Below are positions 53,464-62,318 of a stretch of 64,000 nt of DNA, in pieces. The first letter of the stretch is position 1, and each line of letters opens with the position of its first letter. The notes under the pieces are model-generated. The model saw nothing but the letters and a program-made list of their open reading frames with translations. It searched no databases and was not told the origin of the DNA. The position numbers and the translations under genes are program-made. Source of the DNA: Actinomycetaceae bacterium. Its GTDB lineage: Bacteria; Actinomycetota; Actinomycetes; Actinomycetales; Actinomycetaceae. Where the stretch lies: NCBI GenBank assembly GCA_030527545.1, contig JAUNAP010000002.1, positions 62,001 to 126,000 of the forward strand, given 5' to 3'.

Positions 53464-56344
53464 TATCTCAGATTTCTTTTGTCGAAGCTCCCTTCCGATA
53501 GATCGATTCTACGATCGCTATACGCAACTTCGAGCGAAGATGCCGCAAAAATTGCAATGGCTCGCGCTCGTCGTCGCGCCACTCCGCTTGAGCGCTATTG
53601 TTTTCTTGACTGGCATGGTCGGTCTCGCCGCTTCATTGGTGATAACCGCGTCGATAGATCGCATTTCGACGGACATTACCATCGCATCCCCCTTGTATAT
53701 CGTGCTTATCGCGGCCTTTGTGGCTGAAAGCCTGAGCTTCTGGCTAAAAGAACGTCAAGAGCTTCTCTTGACAGTCGCCATCCGACAGATCGTTTATCGA
53801 AGCTTTTGCTGTGGGACGCGATCGGCCGATGTGAGCGGGCAGAGATCTGAATCTGTCCTGACTTATCCCGGGCAAATTAGTCAATTTGCTTTTGCTGTCG
53901 ACTTCCTGATATCCGTGATACGTCTGATTGCTTTTATCGTTATCGCGTTAAAGATCTATGGCGTCAATGGTTGGCTCGCAATAGTTCTCCTAGTAGGCGC
54001 GGTAGGCGTCAGCGTACGTCTCATACATTTGATCGGGCGGTTGTGGGAAGAATATATAGCCCATGAGGGTGTACGACGATGCTGGTTTCAGCGCCTTTTG
54101 TTAGGCCTCCCTCGTGGCCCCAAACTACCTAATTGGCGGGATGCGCTTGCGCGCGCAGACGAGATTCGCCGCCAGGAAGAGCAGCTCCTCAGGAAGAGAG
54201 TATCGCTTCAAACAATTAATGGATTCATTGATCATGGAGCGCTAACTGCCGTGCTTGCTGCAGTCGCGATCGTCACGGCCTATCTTTGGCCGGGATCCGG
54301 TACAGGAATAGGCCTCATTCTTGCGGCGAGATATTTGTATTCGGCTGCACAGGAAAGCTTGACAGATTATCGCGTTATTCGTCTGGGATTGCCAATGTTT
54401 CGTAAGCTCCATGATGGCATAGGCGAGAGGTCGAGTGATAGCGTGATCTTGGCGCCGAGCGTAAAGATGGAGGTTTTACGGCCGGGCGACAAGCGTGCTA
54501 ACGAGATACGTCATAGCATACTGTCACTCGACGCTGCGTACCTGCCGTGTAATCCGCAGATTGCCCAGCCTGTGATTGCTGCATGGTATGCAGGACTCAG
54601 CGCCGCAAAATCTGTGGCCTTCATGAGATGCGCCCGTGCGATGGGACTAACAACGGAAATAATAGATCGCTTTTTAGCTGATGCGTCCAGCCTATCGAGC
54701 GGCGAACGACATCGTGCGTGCCTTTCTATGCTTATCTGTGAGAAACCTTCGTGGTTGGTACTTGACGATACATTCGCGAGCCTTGACCGAGAGTGTCAAG
54801 AGATTGTGGGATCCGTAGTAGCTGCGGAGGTAGAGTCGTGTACCCTCTTGGCGTCTTCGCCCGACTATATTCCTTCTACCTTTGAAACTACGGCTTGCTT
54901 GCCTGATGATATCGGTGAGCATGGCGAGGCAGACATCGAACGCCCTGCGACCAATCATGATACGACGGCCTGTGAACTCCCCGACCCCGCCCCGTCTCTT
55001 CGTACGACCTTCGGGGTCCACCGCCTACTCTTTGGCAAGAACGTAGTAACCGTTGGTCTTGGTGCGTTCATCTTGTGTGGCGCGGAGATGGCTTTCGCTT
55101 CCGTCGTCTCCAGCGATACGGGTGCACGTAGCCTGCTTGTATTCGTGTCTGTTGTGTCATTGCTAGGGACTTTAATAGGTAGCCTACTGCACTTTGTGCC
55201 CCAATATCTGACGCCAATTGCTCGGCTTAGCCGCTTGCATGAACGACTTGTCGGACGTCTCAATCGGTATGGTTCTAAGGAGCATATGGGCCCCCTCGTT
55301 GGGAGGCTCGGTGAAGACTTTTCCGCATTGCAGATGTCTATACCAGGCTCATGCGGCGCGCTATATAGGATAGCCGCCCGGACGATTATGCTTGTGGCTG
55401 TCATTTGTATCGGGTCGCTCCCGTTTATCTTCGTCGTCCTGTGCCTCCTGCCTGTGACGGTTATCGTTGCTAAGAAAGGTGCCCAGTGGATCAACCCGGC
55501 AGCGACCGCAGTGGCCCGTTTACGTGGACTCTTCATTGGTACGGTGACTGCTCAGATAGGGAGTGCATCGGCGCCATCGAGCTCTGGTTTGCGTGCTGCT
55601 GCACAAGCGGCATTTCGTGATTGCGAGGCTGCATATATCGATGGCTGCATTCGTCAGGCTGATGCATACTCGCGAAGAACTGCTGCTGTTCAGGGCATCA
55701 TTCTTCTCCTTAATCTGGCAGCAGTGACGCTTATTGCCGTATCCACCACGCACGCTTTAATCGCGCCGGCGCTAATTGTGTATTTTGCTATGACGTTATC
55801 AAGCGGCACGCAATCTGCAATCGAAGCCTTTCAGGAGGCCGGCGTCGCGTCGTTGACAACGCAGCGGGTGTTATCGCTGACTACCCATACAGTCACCTCG
55901 GCCCGTCCACCGGCGTGTGAGGATGGGCTTGATCGGCTCCGTATGTGTCTTGAATCGGGAGCGTATCTCACAGCGATAACTGGTCGTACCGGATGCGGAA
56001 AATCGCTACTTCTTGACGCTTACTGTGAGATGAGCGCACCCGGAGCCGTCGCACTGATTCCCGAAGAAGACTATTATGCACTAGAACCGAGCAGTCGCAG
56101 TGCGATCGACCTACTACATTCTACAGTTGAACGCGGCAGTGCGTCGATTCTACTGCTCGATGAGACAATGAAGGGGCTGGACGCGGACGAGGAGCGCGCC
56201 GAACTTCTATGGTTGCGCGAAAAGATGGTCGAAACTAGGAGGCAAGCTGTTGTAGTGTTGCATTCGCGCTCGAACCTTGGGAGCTTCGATAGTATCCTGG
56301 CGCTTGATGGCGGGGGCTCGGATACACGAGGTGTGTCGTTATGA
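53450..56344 (+). CDS. Single-chain double ABC transporter with complementary half-degenerate ATPase domains
   Basis: A 964-residue protein with the order TMD1 (about 40-320), NBD1 (about 335-480), TMD2 (about 525-790), NBD2 (about 810-960). NBD1 has a signature LSSGE (415-419) and Walker B WLVLDDT (Asp439, with Asp440 in the place of catalytic Glu), but no Walker A and no H-loop histidine. NBD2 has Walker A GRTGCGKS (845-852), Walker B ILLLDET (Asp904, Glu905) and an H-loop LHSR, but no signature motif. Only one ATP site can therefore be assembled, from NBD2's catalytic elements and NBD1's signature. It is probably the exporter of the 27-residue peptide or its product. The last four bases (ATGA) overlap the peptidase gene. 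Confidence 0.85.
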   Translation: MAEVDISDFFCRSSLPIDRFYDRYTQLRAKMPQKLQWLALVVAPLRLSAIVFLTGMVGLAASLVITASIDRISTDITIASPLYIVLIAAFVAESLSFWLKERQELLLTVAIRQIVYRSFCCGTRSADVSGQRSESVLTYPGQISQFAFAVDFLISVIRLIAFIVIALKIYGVNGWLAIVLLVGAVGVSVRLIHLIGRLWEEYIAHEGVRRCWFQRLLLGLPRGPKLPNWRDALARADEIRRQEEQLLRKRVSLQTINGFIDHGALTAVLAAVAIVTAYLWPGSGTGIGLILAARYLYSAAQESLTDYRVIRLGLPMFRKLHDGIGERSSDSVILAPSVKMEVLRPGDKRANEIRHSILSLDAAYLPCNPQIAQPVIAAWYAGLSAAKSVAFMRCARAMGLTTEIIDRFLADASSLSSGERHRACLSMLICEKPSWLVLDDTFASLDRECQEIVGSVVAAEVESCTLLASSPDYIPSTFETTACLPDDIGEHGEADIERPATNHDTTACELPDPAPSLRTTFGVHRLLFGKNVVTVGLGAFILCGAEMAFASVVSSDTGARSLLVFVSVVSLLGTLIGSLLHFVPQYLTPIARLSRLHERLVGRLNRYGSKEHMGPLVGRLGEDFSALQMSIPGSCGALYRIAARTIMLVAVICIGSLPFIFVVLCLLPVTVIVAKKGAQWINPAATAVARLRGLFIGTVTAQIGSASAPSSSGLRAAAQAAFRDCEAAYIDGCIRQADAYSRRTAAVQGIILLLNLAAVTLIAVSTTHALIAPALIVYFAMTLSSGTQSAIEAFQEAGVASLTTQRVLSLTTHTVTSARPPACEDGLDRLRMCLESGAYLTAITGRTGCGKSLLLDAYCEMSAPGAVALIPEEDYYALEPSSRSAIDLLHSTVERGSASILLLDETMKGLDADEERAELLWLREKMVETRRQAVVVLHSRSNLGSFDSILALDGGGSDTRGVSL

Positions 56345-58002
56345 AGTTAGTCCATTCGACGATTACGCGGTTATCAGAAGAGGCGCTGTCGTATCGCGCT
56401 GTACCCTTTCTTGGTGATTACGGTAGTGTAGGGCAGGTAAGCCTCTTCGGCGTGAGTAGCGTTAATAACGACACGGGCGCTCGCAAGGTCACGCTACCGC
56501 AATCGGAAGAACTGTATCTGGGTTACGACGGTACGCTTTATGCGTGCACGCCGGATGGTGATGCACTCGTTGTGAGCTTGTATCGATTGGCGCACGATAA
56601 GCTGACATCAATTTGTGAGCCGATTGTGGTACCGGTAGGCGATATCCCAATGCGTGATCTACTCCTAGTCGCCGGGTGGGGTGGACTTGAAGTGTGGCGA
56701 CAGAGCGTTGATGAGTGTCGGTGTTATTGGATTGTTACATCTCATGGGTTGCAGGTTGGTCGTTGCCAGATTAAGGACCCGCCTGAGGGCGAACTATCCG
56801 GTTCTTTTGATGATTTCGTGGTTTTTAAGTCAGATTTGGGTGTTGACGGGAATTGGTATACTGTTTGCGGTAAGCGTAACGGTTTGCGCTATCGCCTGAA
56901 GGCTTCCTGCGTCTTTGGCTGTCAGCGGTATGTGGTGTGTGCTGTGGTGGGTGATCCAGCTATTCCTGGTAGTCGGCATGGGTTGGTCTTTATTGGGATT
57001 AACGGTCGCAGGTTCATTTCGTGTCCCGGACCGATAATAGGCGGCGGCGGAGATCGTTCCTCTGGGACGATAGTAATCTACCTCAGAGGCGACGCGCACC
57101 TTCATGTCGTTGAATGTTTACCTAATGATGAGATTCGGATTGTACAGGTCTCCTCCCCCAGTGGATTCAAAACGCTGTCTTTAGACGGAAAAGTCTACAG
57201 CGTTCGCGGTTTTGATCGGGAATTGCGTGTGTACGCAATTGAATCTCCGACTAGTTCGAGTGTGCCCGCATTTACGAATGATTATTCTCGAGTGGTCGGG
57301 CTAGGGGAGCTAGTTGTTTCGCGTTGTTTGCGTCGCAGTCGTGGTACTGTCATTCATTTCCATGGCGGGCCTGAGAGCTTTGAGGTTCCAGAGCCGCGGT
57401 ACTTTGGGCTGCCTCAATGGTGTAATGATAACGGTATTGATTGGATTGGCGTGAATTATCCGGGATCGCTTTCTGAATCCCCGGAGGAGATGCGACGCGT
57501 TTGGAGAGGTTGGCGTGAACCTGTCGTCAAGGCGTGCCGAGCGGCGCTTATTCGGGCTGGAGGGCCTGTGGTGCTTGTCGGTTGGAGCTTCGGGGCGACA
57601 ATAGCACTGGCGTGTGCGGCGCTTTCACCGCAGATAAAGGGTGTACTTATGGGAGGCGCCTGTGCTAGTTTGCCTCGACACGTGCGTAGTGCCGTCGCTT
57701 GCGATCCCGCTCATCGCTCGTGGTTTGTGAGTAGGTTTTCGTTAGCAGGCGATGATGGTGACTTCTTTAGCGGAATGAATGGTTGGCGGCCCGATGTGAA
57801 GATTCTCGAGATCCACGGCGCTAATGATATGGCCTGCCCGATTGAGAACGTCGACAGATTAGCAGATGATTGGAGTGCTCGTGGTAATCCATGGAGACGT
57901 GTCGATTTGCCTGGCGGTGGGCATTATGTGGAGTCGTGGGATGACGTGAGGGTTGTCTATACGGAGATGCGTAAATTCTTGTCTGAGGTGTTAAGTGTCT
58001 AA
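56341..58002 (+). CDS. Prolyl-oligopeptidase-family (S9) serine peptidase
   Basis: A 553-residue cytoplasmic protein with a diverged N-terminal beta-propeller-like half (about 1-320) and a C-terminal alpha/beta-hydrolase domain. The oxyanion region is HFHGGPESF. The catalytic triad is Ser416 in VGWSFGA, Asp496 in HGANDMACP and His528 in GGGHYVE, with the order and spacing of the S9 family. S9 enzymes cut short peptides, classically after proline. In RiPP pathways relatives remove leaders (class III lanthipeptides), macrocyclise (orbitides, amatoxins) or open lasso peptides. No signal peptide is present. It is coupled to the ABC gene by ATGA and is the last gene of the island. Confidence 0.85.
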   Translation: MKLVHSTITRLSEEALSYRAVPFLGDYGSVGQVSLFGVSSVNNDTGARKVTLPQSEELYLGYDGTLYACTPDGDALVVSLYRLAHDKLTSICEPIVVPVGDIPMRDLLLVAGWGGLEVWRQSVDECRCYWIVTSHGLQVGRCQIKDPPEGELSGSFDDFVVFKSDLGVDGNWYTVCGKRNGLRYRLKASCVFGCQRYVVCAVVGDPAIPGSRHGLVFIGINGRRFISCPGPIIGGGGDRSSGTIVIYLRGDAHLHVVECLPNDEIRIVQVSSPSGFKTLSLDGKVYSVRGFDRELRVYAIESPTSSSVPAFTNDYSRVVGLGELVVSRCLRRSRGTVIHFHGGPESFEVPEPRYFGLPQWCNDNGIDWIGVNYPGSLSESPEEMRRVWRGWREPVVKACRAALIRAGGPVVLVGWSFGATIALACAALSPQIKGVLMGGACASLPRHVRSAVACDPAHRSWFVSRFSLAGDDGDFFSGMNGWRPDVKILEIHGANDMACPIENVDRLADDWSARGNPWRRVDLPGGGHYVESWDDVRVVYTEMRKFLSEVLSV

Positions 58003-58360
58003 AGGTTATTAGACTCCTCTCGCTGCTGCGCGCCTGTACGTTCCGGCGTGTTAGTAGGACGTGTATTGCCTGGAAGCTGAGGTGTCAAGATATAGTAGGC
58101 CGGGTTGAGTTTTGGATTGATGCGTTTCGTCTTGTGAATGTGTGTCCCTAGCTCCGTCGGGGGCTTAGGAGGGAGGAGAAGCTCTGTAGGTAATAGGCGA
58201 TGTATCGGGAATCGCGTGCGGATATATTTCGAGATGGCAACGGTCACTCGGCGTTCGATTACGGCCGGCCCGGTCGTCTTGGTGTTTCCGGCGTCAGAGC
58301 ATCGTGTCGGCATGCGTGCCTAGTAGGGGCAGAGGAAACGCGCGGGATTTTCGCGTGGCG
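58003..58360. other. 358-bp stretch without a convincing gene at the end of the island
   Basis: Between the S9 peptidase stop and the end of the converging ABC gene the sequence keeps the lower-GC character of the island. Short frames exist on both strands: 51 plus-strand codons directly after the peptidase in another frame, 61 codons at 58138-58323, and 104 minus-strand codons at 57999-58313. None has a good ribosome site or a recognisable domain. It may be a decayed gene. I saw no clear terminator. Confidence 0.5.
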
Positions 58361-60391
58361 CTACAGGCTCGGGAACCCCTGAGACTCGTCGGTGTCGACG
58401 TGGACCGGCCGTGACTCGCCGAGTTCGCGGCCAGCGGCAAACTGGTCGCGATATAGCCTCGCGTACGCCCCGCCGGCGGCAAGCAGCTCATCGTGGCGTC
58501 CCCGCTCGATAACGCGTCCCTCCTCGAGAACGACGATCGCGTCGGCATCTCGGATCGTCGACAAGCGATGCGCGATGACGAGGCACGTCCGCCCCGAGCG
58601 CAACCTCGACATGGCGTGTTGGATCCGATGCTCCGTCGCCGTGTCTACCTGCGACGTCGCCTCGTCGAGAATGAGGATCGGCCGATCGGCAAGGAACGCT
58701 CGCGCGATCGTGATGAGCTGCTTCTCGCCAGCCGAAATAACACCGTCGTCGTCGACCTTCGTGTCGAGACCCTCGGACAGCGAAGAGGCCCACCGGTCCA
58801 CGCCCACCGCCCGGGCCGCCGCCTCAATCTCGTCACGGCTAGCACCTTCGCGACCCAGAGCGATATTGTCCGCGATCGAGGCCCCATACAGCCACGTGTC
58901 TTGCAAAACCATGCCGCAGCGGCGACGCACGTCATCACGCGGCATCGACGCGATATCCGTTCCGTCGATAAGAACCGCCCCCGACGACACCGGATAAAAC
59001 CGCATGATGAGGTTAACGATTGTCGTCTTCCCCGACCCCGTGGCCCCCACGAGGGCGACCGTGTGGCCCGCCGGCACGTCAATCGACACGTCGTGGAGCA
59101 CCTCGCGATCGGCGGAATAACCAAACGAGACGTGCTCGAGCCGAATCGACCCGCCGGTCTCCTCAACCCGCCCCGATCCGGGTTCGGCCGGCTCCTCCTC
59201 CTCGCCCAAGAACGCAAAGACCCGCTCCGCACTCGCGGCCCCCGACTGCAAGAGAGACACGAGGGAAGCAAGAGACTGCACCGGCGAAGACAACTGCTGA
59301 GCGTATTGCACGAACGCCTGAACGGCCCCCAGCGTCATCGCGCCCGCAAGGACCTGCAAAGCCCCAAGAACAGCGACGACCACGAAGGTCAGCCACGAAA
59401 AAAACGACATGATCGGGCGGACCATGCCCGTGATGAACTGCGCCTTATACGACGAGGTGTACAAGGCGTCGTTCGTAGCATCGAACGCTTGCGCATAAGA
59501 GGCTGTCTGCGACGACGTCGTGAGAACCTCGTGGCCCGTAAACGTGTCCTCCACGAGGGCACACACGAGACCCGTGAGCTTCCACTGCGCAGCGAAATGC
59601 GGCTTCGCCCTCCACACGAGCACACCTGCGATGGCGAGTCCGATAGGCAAGACGGCAAGGACGGCGAGCGTGAGCCGCCACGACATCGTGAACACGATAG
59701 CGAGCAGCCCCACGAGCTGGATACAGGCGGTGATCGCCTGCGAGGAGGTTTCCGAGATCACCGAGCCGACGTTGTCGACGTCGTTCGTCATCTTCGACAA
59801 CACGTCGCCGCGCGCCTGCGAATCCAGATAAGACACAGGCATCTTGTCGATCTTCTCCTGCACCCTCCCACGCAAATCGAACGAGATCTGCGCGACGATA
59901 CGCCGAAGAATCATCGCCTCTGCGAAACCTGCCAAAGACCCCAGCGCGAGAGCCGCAACCATCGCGGCCAGTAGCCAGGCCAAACGCTCGAAGTCGATCC
60001 CCACACCCGGCACGGCGCCCGACACCTCAACGAGCGTCTGATAGGTGTCGCGGCCCTGGCGTGACAGCTCGGCAAGCGCCTCCTCCCGCGTGCGCCCGTC
60101 CCCCATGAGCGAACCGAGGACGCCCGCGAAAATGACGTTCGTCGCGAGCCCAGCCAGGGCGGGCATCGCCAGCTGAAAGAGCATCGACACGGCTGACAAG
60201 ACGACCACACCGACCAGGCGAAGGCGGTGGGGTCGCACGAGCCTGCCGATATGACCCCACGCGGCCCGCGTATCGCTCGCCTTATCCTTTTTCTTCTCTG
60301 GCTTGTCGCCCTCGGGGGCGTAGCGCGACGCGATGGGATCATCGACGCGGCCGATCTTCGCGCGGGCGGATGACGAATGGGCGCGGATCAT
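58361..60391 (-). CDS. ABC transporter, fused permease/ATPase (second subunit of heterodimeric exporter)
   Basis: A 676-residue half-transporter with a charged N-terminal extension of about 50 residues, a six-helix exporter domain and a C-terminal ATPase. The ATPase has Walker A GATGSGKTT, Walker B ILILDEATS with the catalytic Glu, H-loop IAHRLS, but a deviating signature ISAGEKQL. The insertion between TM1 and TM2 with FAGVLGSLMGDGRTREEAL is typical of the larger subunit of such pairs. The start ATG overlaps the stop of the partner gene (ATGA); the longer frame to 60640 is inside that gene. A multidrug or lipid exporter is likely; the substrate is unknown. Confidence 0.88.
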   Translation of the reverse strand: MIRAHSSSARAKIGRVDDPIASRYAPEGDKPEKKKDKASDTRAAWGHIGRLVRPHRLRLVGVVVLSAVSMLFQLAMPALAGLATNVIFAGVLGSLMGDGRTREEALAELSRQGRDTYQTLVEVSGAVPGVGIDFERLAWLLAAMVAALALGSLAGFAEAMILRRIVAQISFDLRGRVQEKIDKMPVSYLDSQARGDVLSKMTNDVDNVGSVISETSSQAITACIQLVGLLAIVFTMSWRLTLAVLAVLPIGLAIAGVLVWRAKPHFAAQWKLTGLVCALVEDTFTGHEVLTTSSQTASYAQAFDATNDALYTSSYKAQFITGMVRPIMSFFSWLTFVVVAVLGALQVLAGAMTLGAVQAFVQYAQQLSSPVQSLASLVSLLQSGAASAERVFAFLGEEEEPAEPGSGRVEETGGSIRLEHVSFGYSADREVLHDVSIDVPAGHTVALVGATGSGKTTIVNLIMRFYPVSSGAVLIDGTDIASMPRDDVRRRCGMVLQDTWLYGASIADNIALGREGASRDEIEAAARAVGVDRWASSLSEGLDTKVDDDGVISAGEKQLITIARAFLADRPILILDEATSQVDTATEHRIQHAMSRLRSGRTCLVIAHRLSTIRDADAIVVLEEGRVIERGRHDELLAAGGAYARLYRDQFAAGRELGESRPVHVDTDESQGFPSL

Positions 60392-62145
60392 TGGAGCTCC
60401 TCGGCACGAAGCTGGGTGGAAACGAGCGTGCGGTAGACCTCGCAGGTAGACATGAGAGTCTCGTGCGTGCCGCGCCCGGCGACCCGCCCCGCGTCGAGGA
60501 CGAGGATGTCTTCGGCGTGACGGATCGTCGCCAGACGCTGGACGATGAGGACGAGCGACGTCTCGGGCAGAAGCTCGCGGATACGTCGCCGAACCGTCGC
60601 CTCGGTCGAGAAATCCAGGGCCGAGAAAGCGTCGTCGCACACGAGGATGTCCGGGGCGCCGTAGAGCGCGCGGGCGATCGTGAGACGCTGGCGTTGCCCG
60701 CCCGAGAGATTCGATCCGCCCGAAGCAACCTCGTGGGCGATCCCGTCGTCGTAGGCGTCTACGAAATCAAGGGCACAAGCAGCCTCGAGACAGCGGCGTA
60801 CACGCTGCTCGACCTCGGGCGTGACCGCGGATTCAGGCAGACACGACACGTTCGTCGCGATCGTGCCACGCATGAGGTAGGGCCGTTGAGGAATAAGGGC
60901 GATGCGCGAGCGGATCTGCGTGAGGTCGGCCTCACGCACGTCGACCTCGACCCCGCCGGCATACAGGGTGAGCGTTCCGGCGGTGGGGTCGATGAGGCGG
61001 GGAAGGAGCCGTGCAAGACTCGACTTGCCGGCACCGGTCGGGCCGACGACGGCGAGAGTACCGCCGGGGGGAAGATCGAAGCTCACGCCCGACACCACCG
61101 GGCGTGCCGCCTCGCCGTAGCGCGCCTCGACCTCGCTCACACGCAACCCGAGGGGCCCCGCGGGCAGCGACACCGGCTCGTCCGGGGAGGTCACGGCCGG
61201 AACCGTGGAGACGACCTCGTGGACGCGCTTCGCAGCGACCTCGGCACGCGGCAAGAGGATGAGGAACAACGACGCCATGATGATCGCGGCGAGCACGTTA
61301 ATGAGGTAGGACAGGAACGCCGTCATCTGCCCGATGAGAAGGTGGCCCGACTCGATGCGGTGGGCACCCCCATAGAGCACCGCCGCCATCGCGAGGGCAA
61401 TGATGATCTGGATGAGCGGCTGAAGGACGGCGAACCAAAACCCCGTCGACAATGCCGTCGCCATGAGATCGCGGTTGGCCGCGTCGAAGCGGCGCGCCTC
61501 GCTCGCCTGCCTGACGAACGCCCGGATAACCCTCACCCCGCTCAGCTGCTCACGGATCACCTGATTGAGCCGATCCAGGCGCTTCTGGTTGAGCTCGAAA
61601 AGCGGAACGAGGCGCTTCATAACGACCCACACGACCCCGAGAACCGCGGGGATCGCGACGATGAGGATAAGTGCGAGCAGCGGATCCATCGTGACGACGA
61701 GGATGGCCGATCCCACGCCCGTAATCGGCGCAGACAGGATCATCGTCAGCGTGAAAAGAATGACCATGGGGATCTGCATGACGTCGTTCGTCGTGCGGGT
61801 GACGAGGGTACCGGCGCCGAAGCGGGCCAGCTCGGTGGGAGAGAAAGCTAAAACGGCGTGATAGACCCGGTGGCGCAGCTCGCGTCCAAGACCCATGCTC
61901 AGTTTGGACGACCACAAGGCGGCGACACCCGCGAGAGCGAGTTGGAGGGCGGCAGCACCCATCATGAGGCCACCGAGACGCATGATGTGACCGGGGTCGG
62001 CCGCGACGATACCCTCGTCGATCACTTTGGCGTTGAGAGCCGGCAGGCTGAGACCGATGAGCGTTTGAGCCAGCTGGAAGACGAGGATGATGGCCACCCA
62101 GGCGCGATGTCGAGCCAGGTAGCCGCGGACGAGACGAAAGAGCAC
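60388..62145 (-). CDS. ABC transporter, fused permease/ATPase (first subunit of heterodimeric exporter)
   Basis: A 585-residue half-transporter: six helices (residues 1 to about 310) and an ATPase with Walker A GPTGAGKSS and a canonical signature NLSGGQRQRLTIARAL. Its Walker B is ILVCDDAFS, with Asp where the catalytic Glu is expected. Paired with its partner (ISAGE signature, normal Glu) this forms the classic one-good-site, one-degenerate-site heterodimer known from TM287/288 and BmrCD. The first gene of a two-gene unit, it starts at ATG 62145 and is divergent from iolA. Confidence 0.9.
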   Translation of the reverse strand: MLFRLVRGYLARHRAWVAIILVFQLAQTLIGLSLPALNAKVIDEGIVAADPGHIMRLGGLMMGAAALQLALAGVAALWSSKLSMGLGRELRHRVYHAVLAFSPTELARFGAGTLVTRTTNDVMQIPMVILFTLTMILSAPITGVGSAILVVTMDPLLALILIVAIPAVLGVVWVVMKRLVPLFELNQKRLDRLNQVIREQLSGVRVIRAFVRQASEARRFDAANRDLMATALSTGFWFAVLQPLIQIIIALAMAAVLYGGAHRIESGHLLIGQMTAFLSYLINVLAAIIMASLFLILLPRAEVAAKRVHEVVSTVPAVTSPDEPVSLPAGPLGLRVSEVEARYGEAARPVVSGVSFDLPPGGTLAVVGPTGAGKSSLARLLPRLIDPTAGTLTLYAGGVEVDVREADLTQIRSRIALIPQRPYLMRGTIATNVSCLPESAVTPEVEQRVRRCLEAACALDFVDAYDDGIAHEVASGGSNLSGGQRQRLTIARALYGAPDILVCDDAFSALDFSTEATVRRRIRELLPETSLVLIVQRLATIRHAEDILVLDAGRVAGRGTHETLMSTCEVYRTLVSTQLRAEELQ

Positions 62146-62225
62146 GTGACACCTTTACTGATCCGGTGGTGACGTAGACCCCTCCACACTACACGTGCGA
62201 CTCATCGACCCGGGAGGTCTGATTG

Positions 62226-62267
62226 TTAGGACAAAGTCTTGCGCGGGTGGGAAAGAGGTCCTACCAT
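62226..62267 (+). promoter_or_regulatory. Promoter with inositol-regulon operator (site D)
   Basis: TTAGGACAAAGTCTTGC (62226-62242; two differences from site A) overlaps the -35 box TTGCGC (62239-62244). A 17-base spacer and the -10 box TACCAT (62262-62267) follow. It ties the distant iolA gene to the inositol regulon. Confidence 0.75.
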
Positions 62268-62318
62268 TGAGGAGACGGCGCGCAGAGCGCCCCGGCAATA
62301 CTCAGTGAGGAGCACACT

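Noticed and set aside
57999-58313. 104-codon minus-strand ORF after the S9 peptidase gene.
   Set aside because: It overlaps the peptidase stop, lacks a ribosome site, is rich in Pro/Thr in a way typical of antisense frames, and shows no domain.
51631-58360. Interpretation of the peptide island as a lanthipeptide, lasso, sactipeptide or thiazole-peptide cluster.
   Set aside because: No LanM/LanB/LanC, lasso B/C, radical SAM or YcaO proteins are encoded, and the peptide has one Cys, few Ser/Thr and no double-glycine leader.
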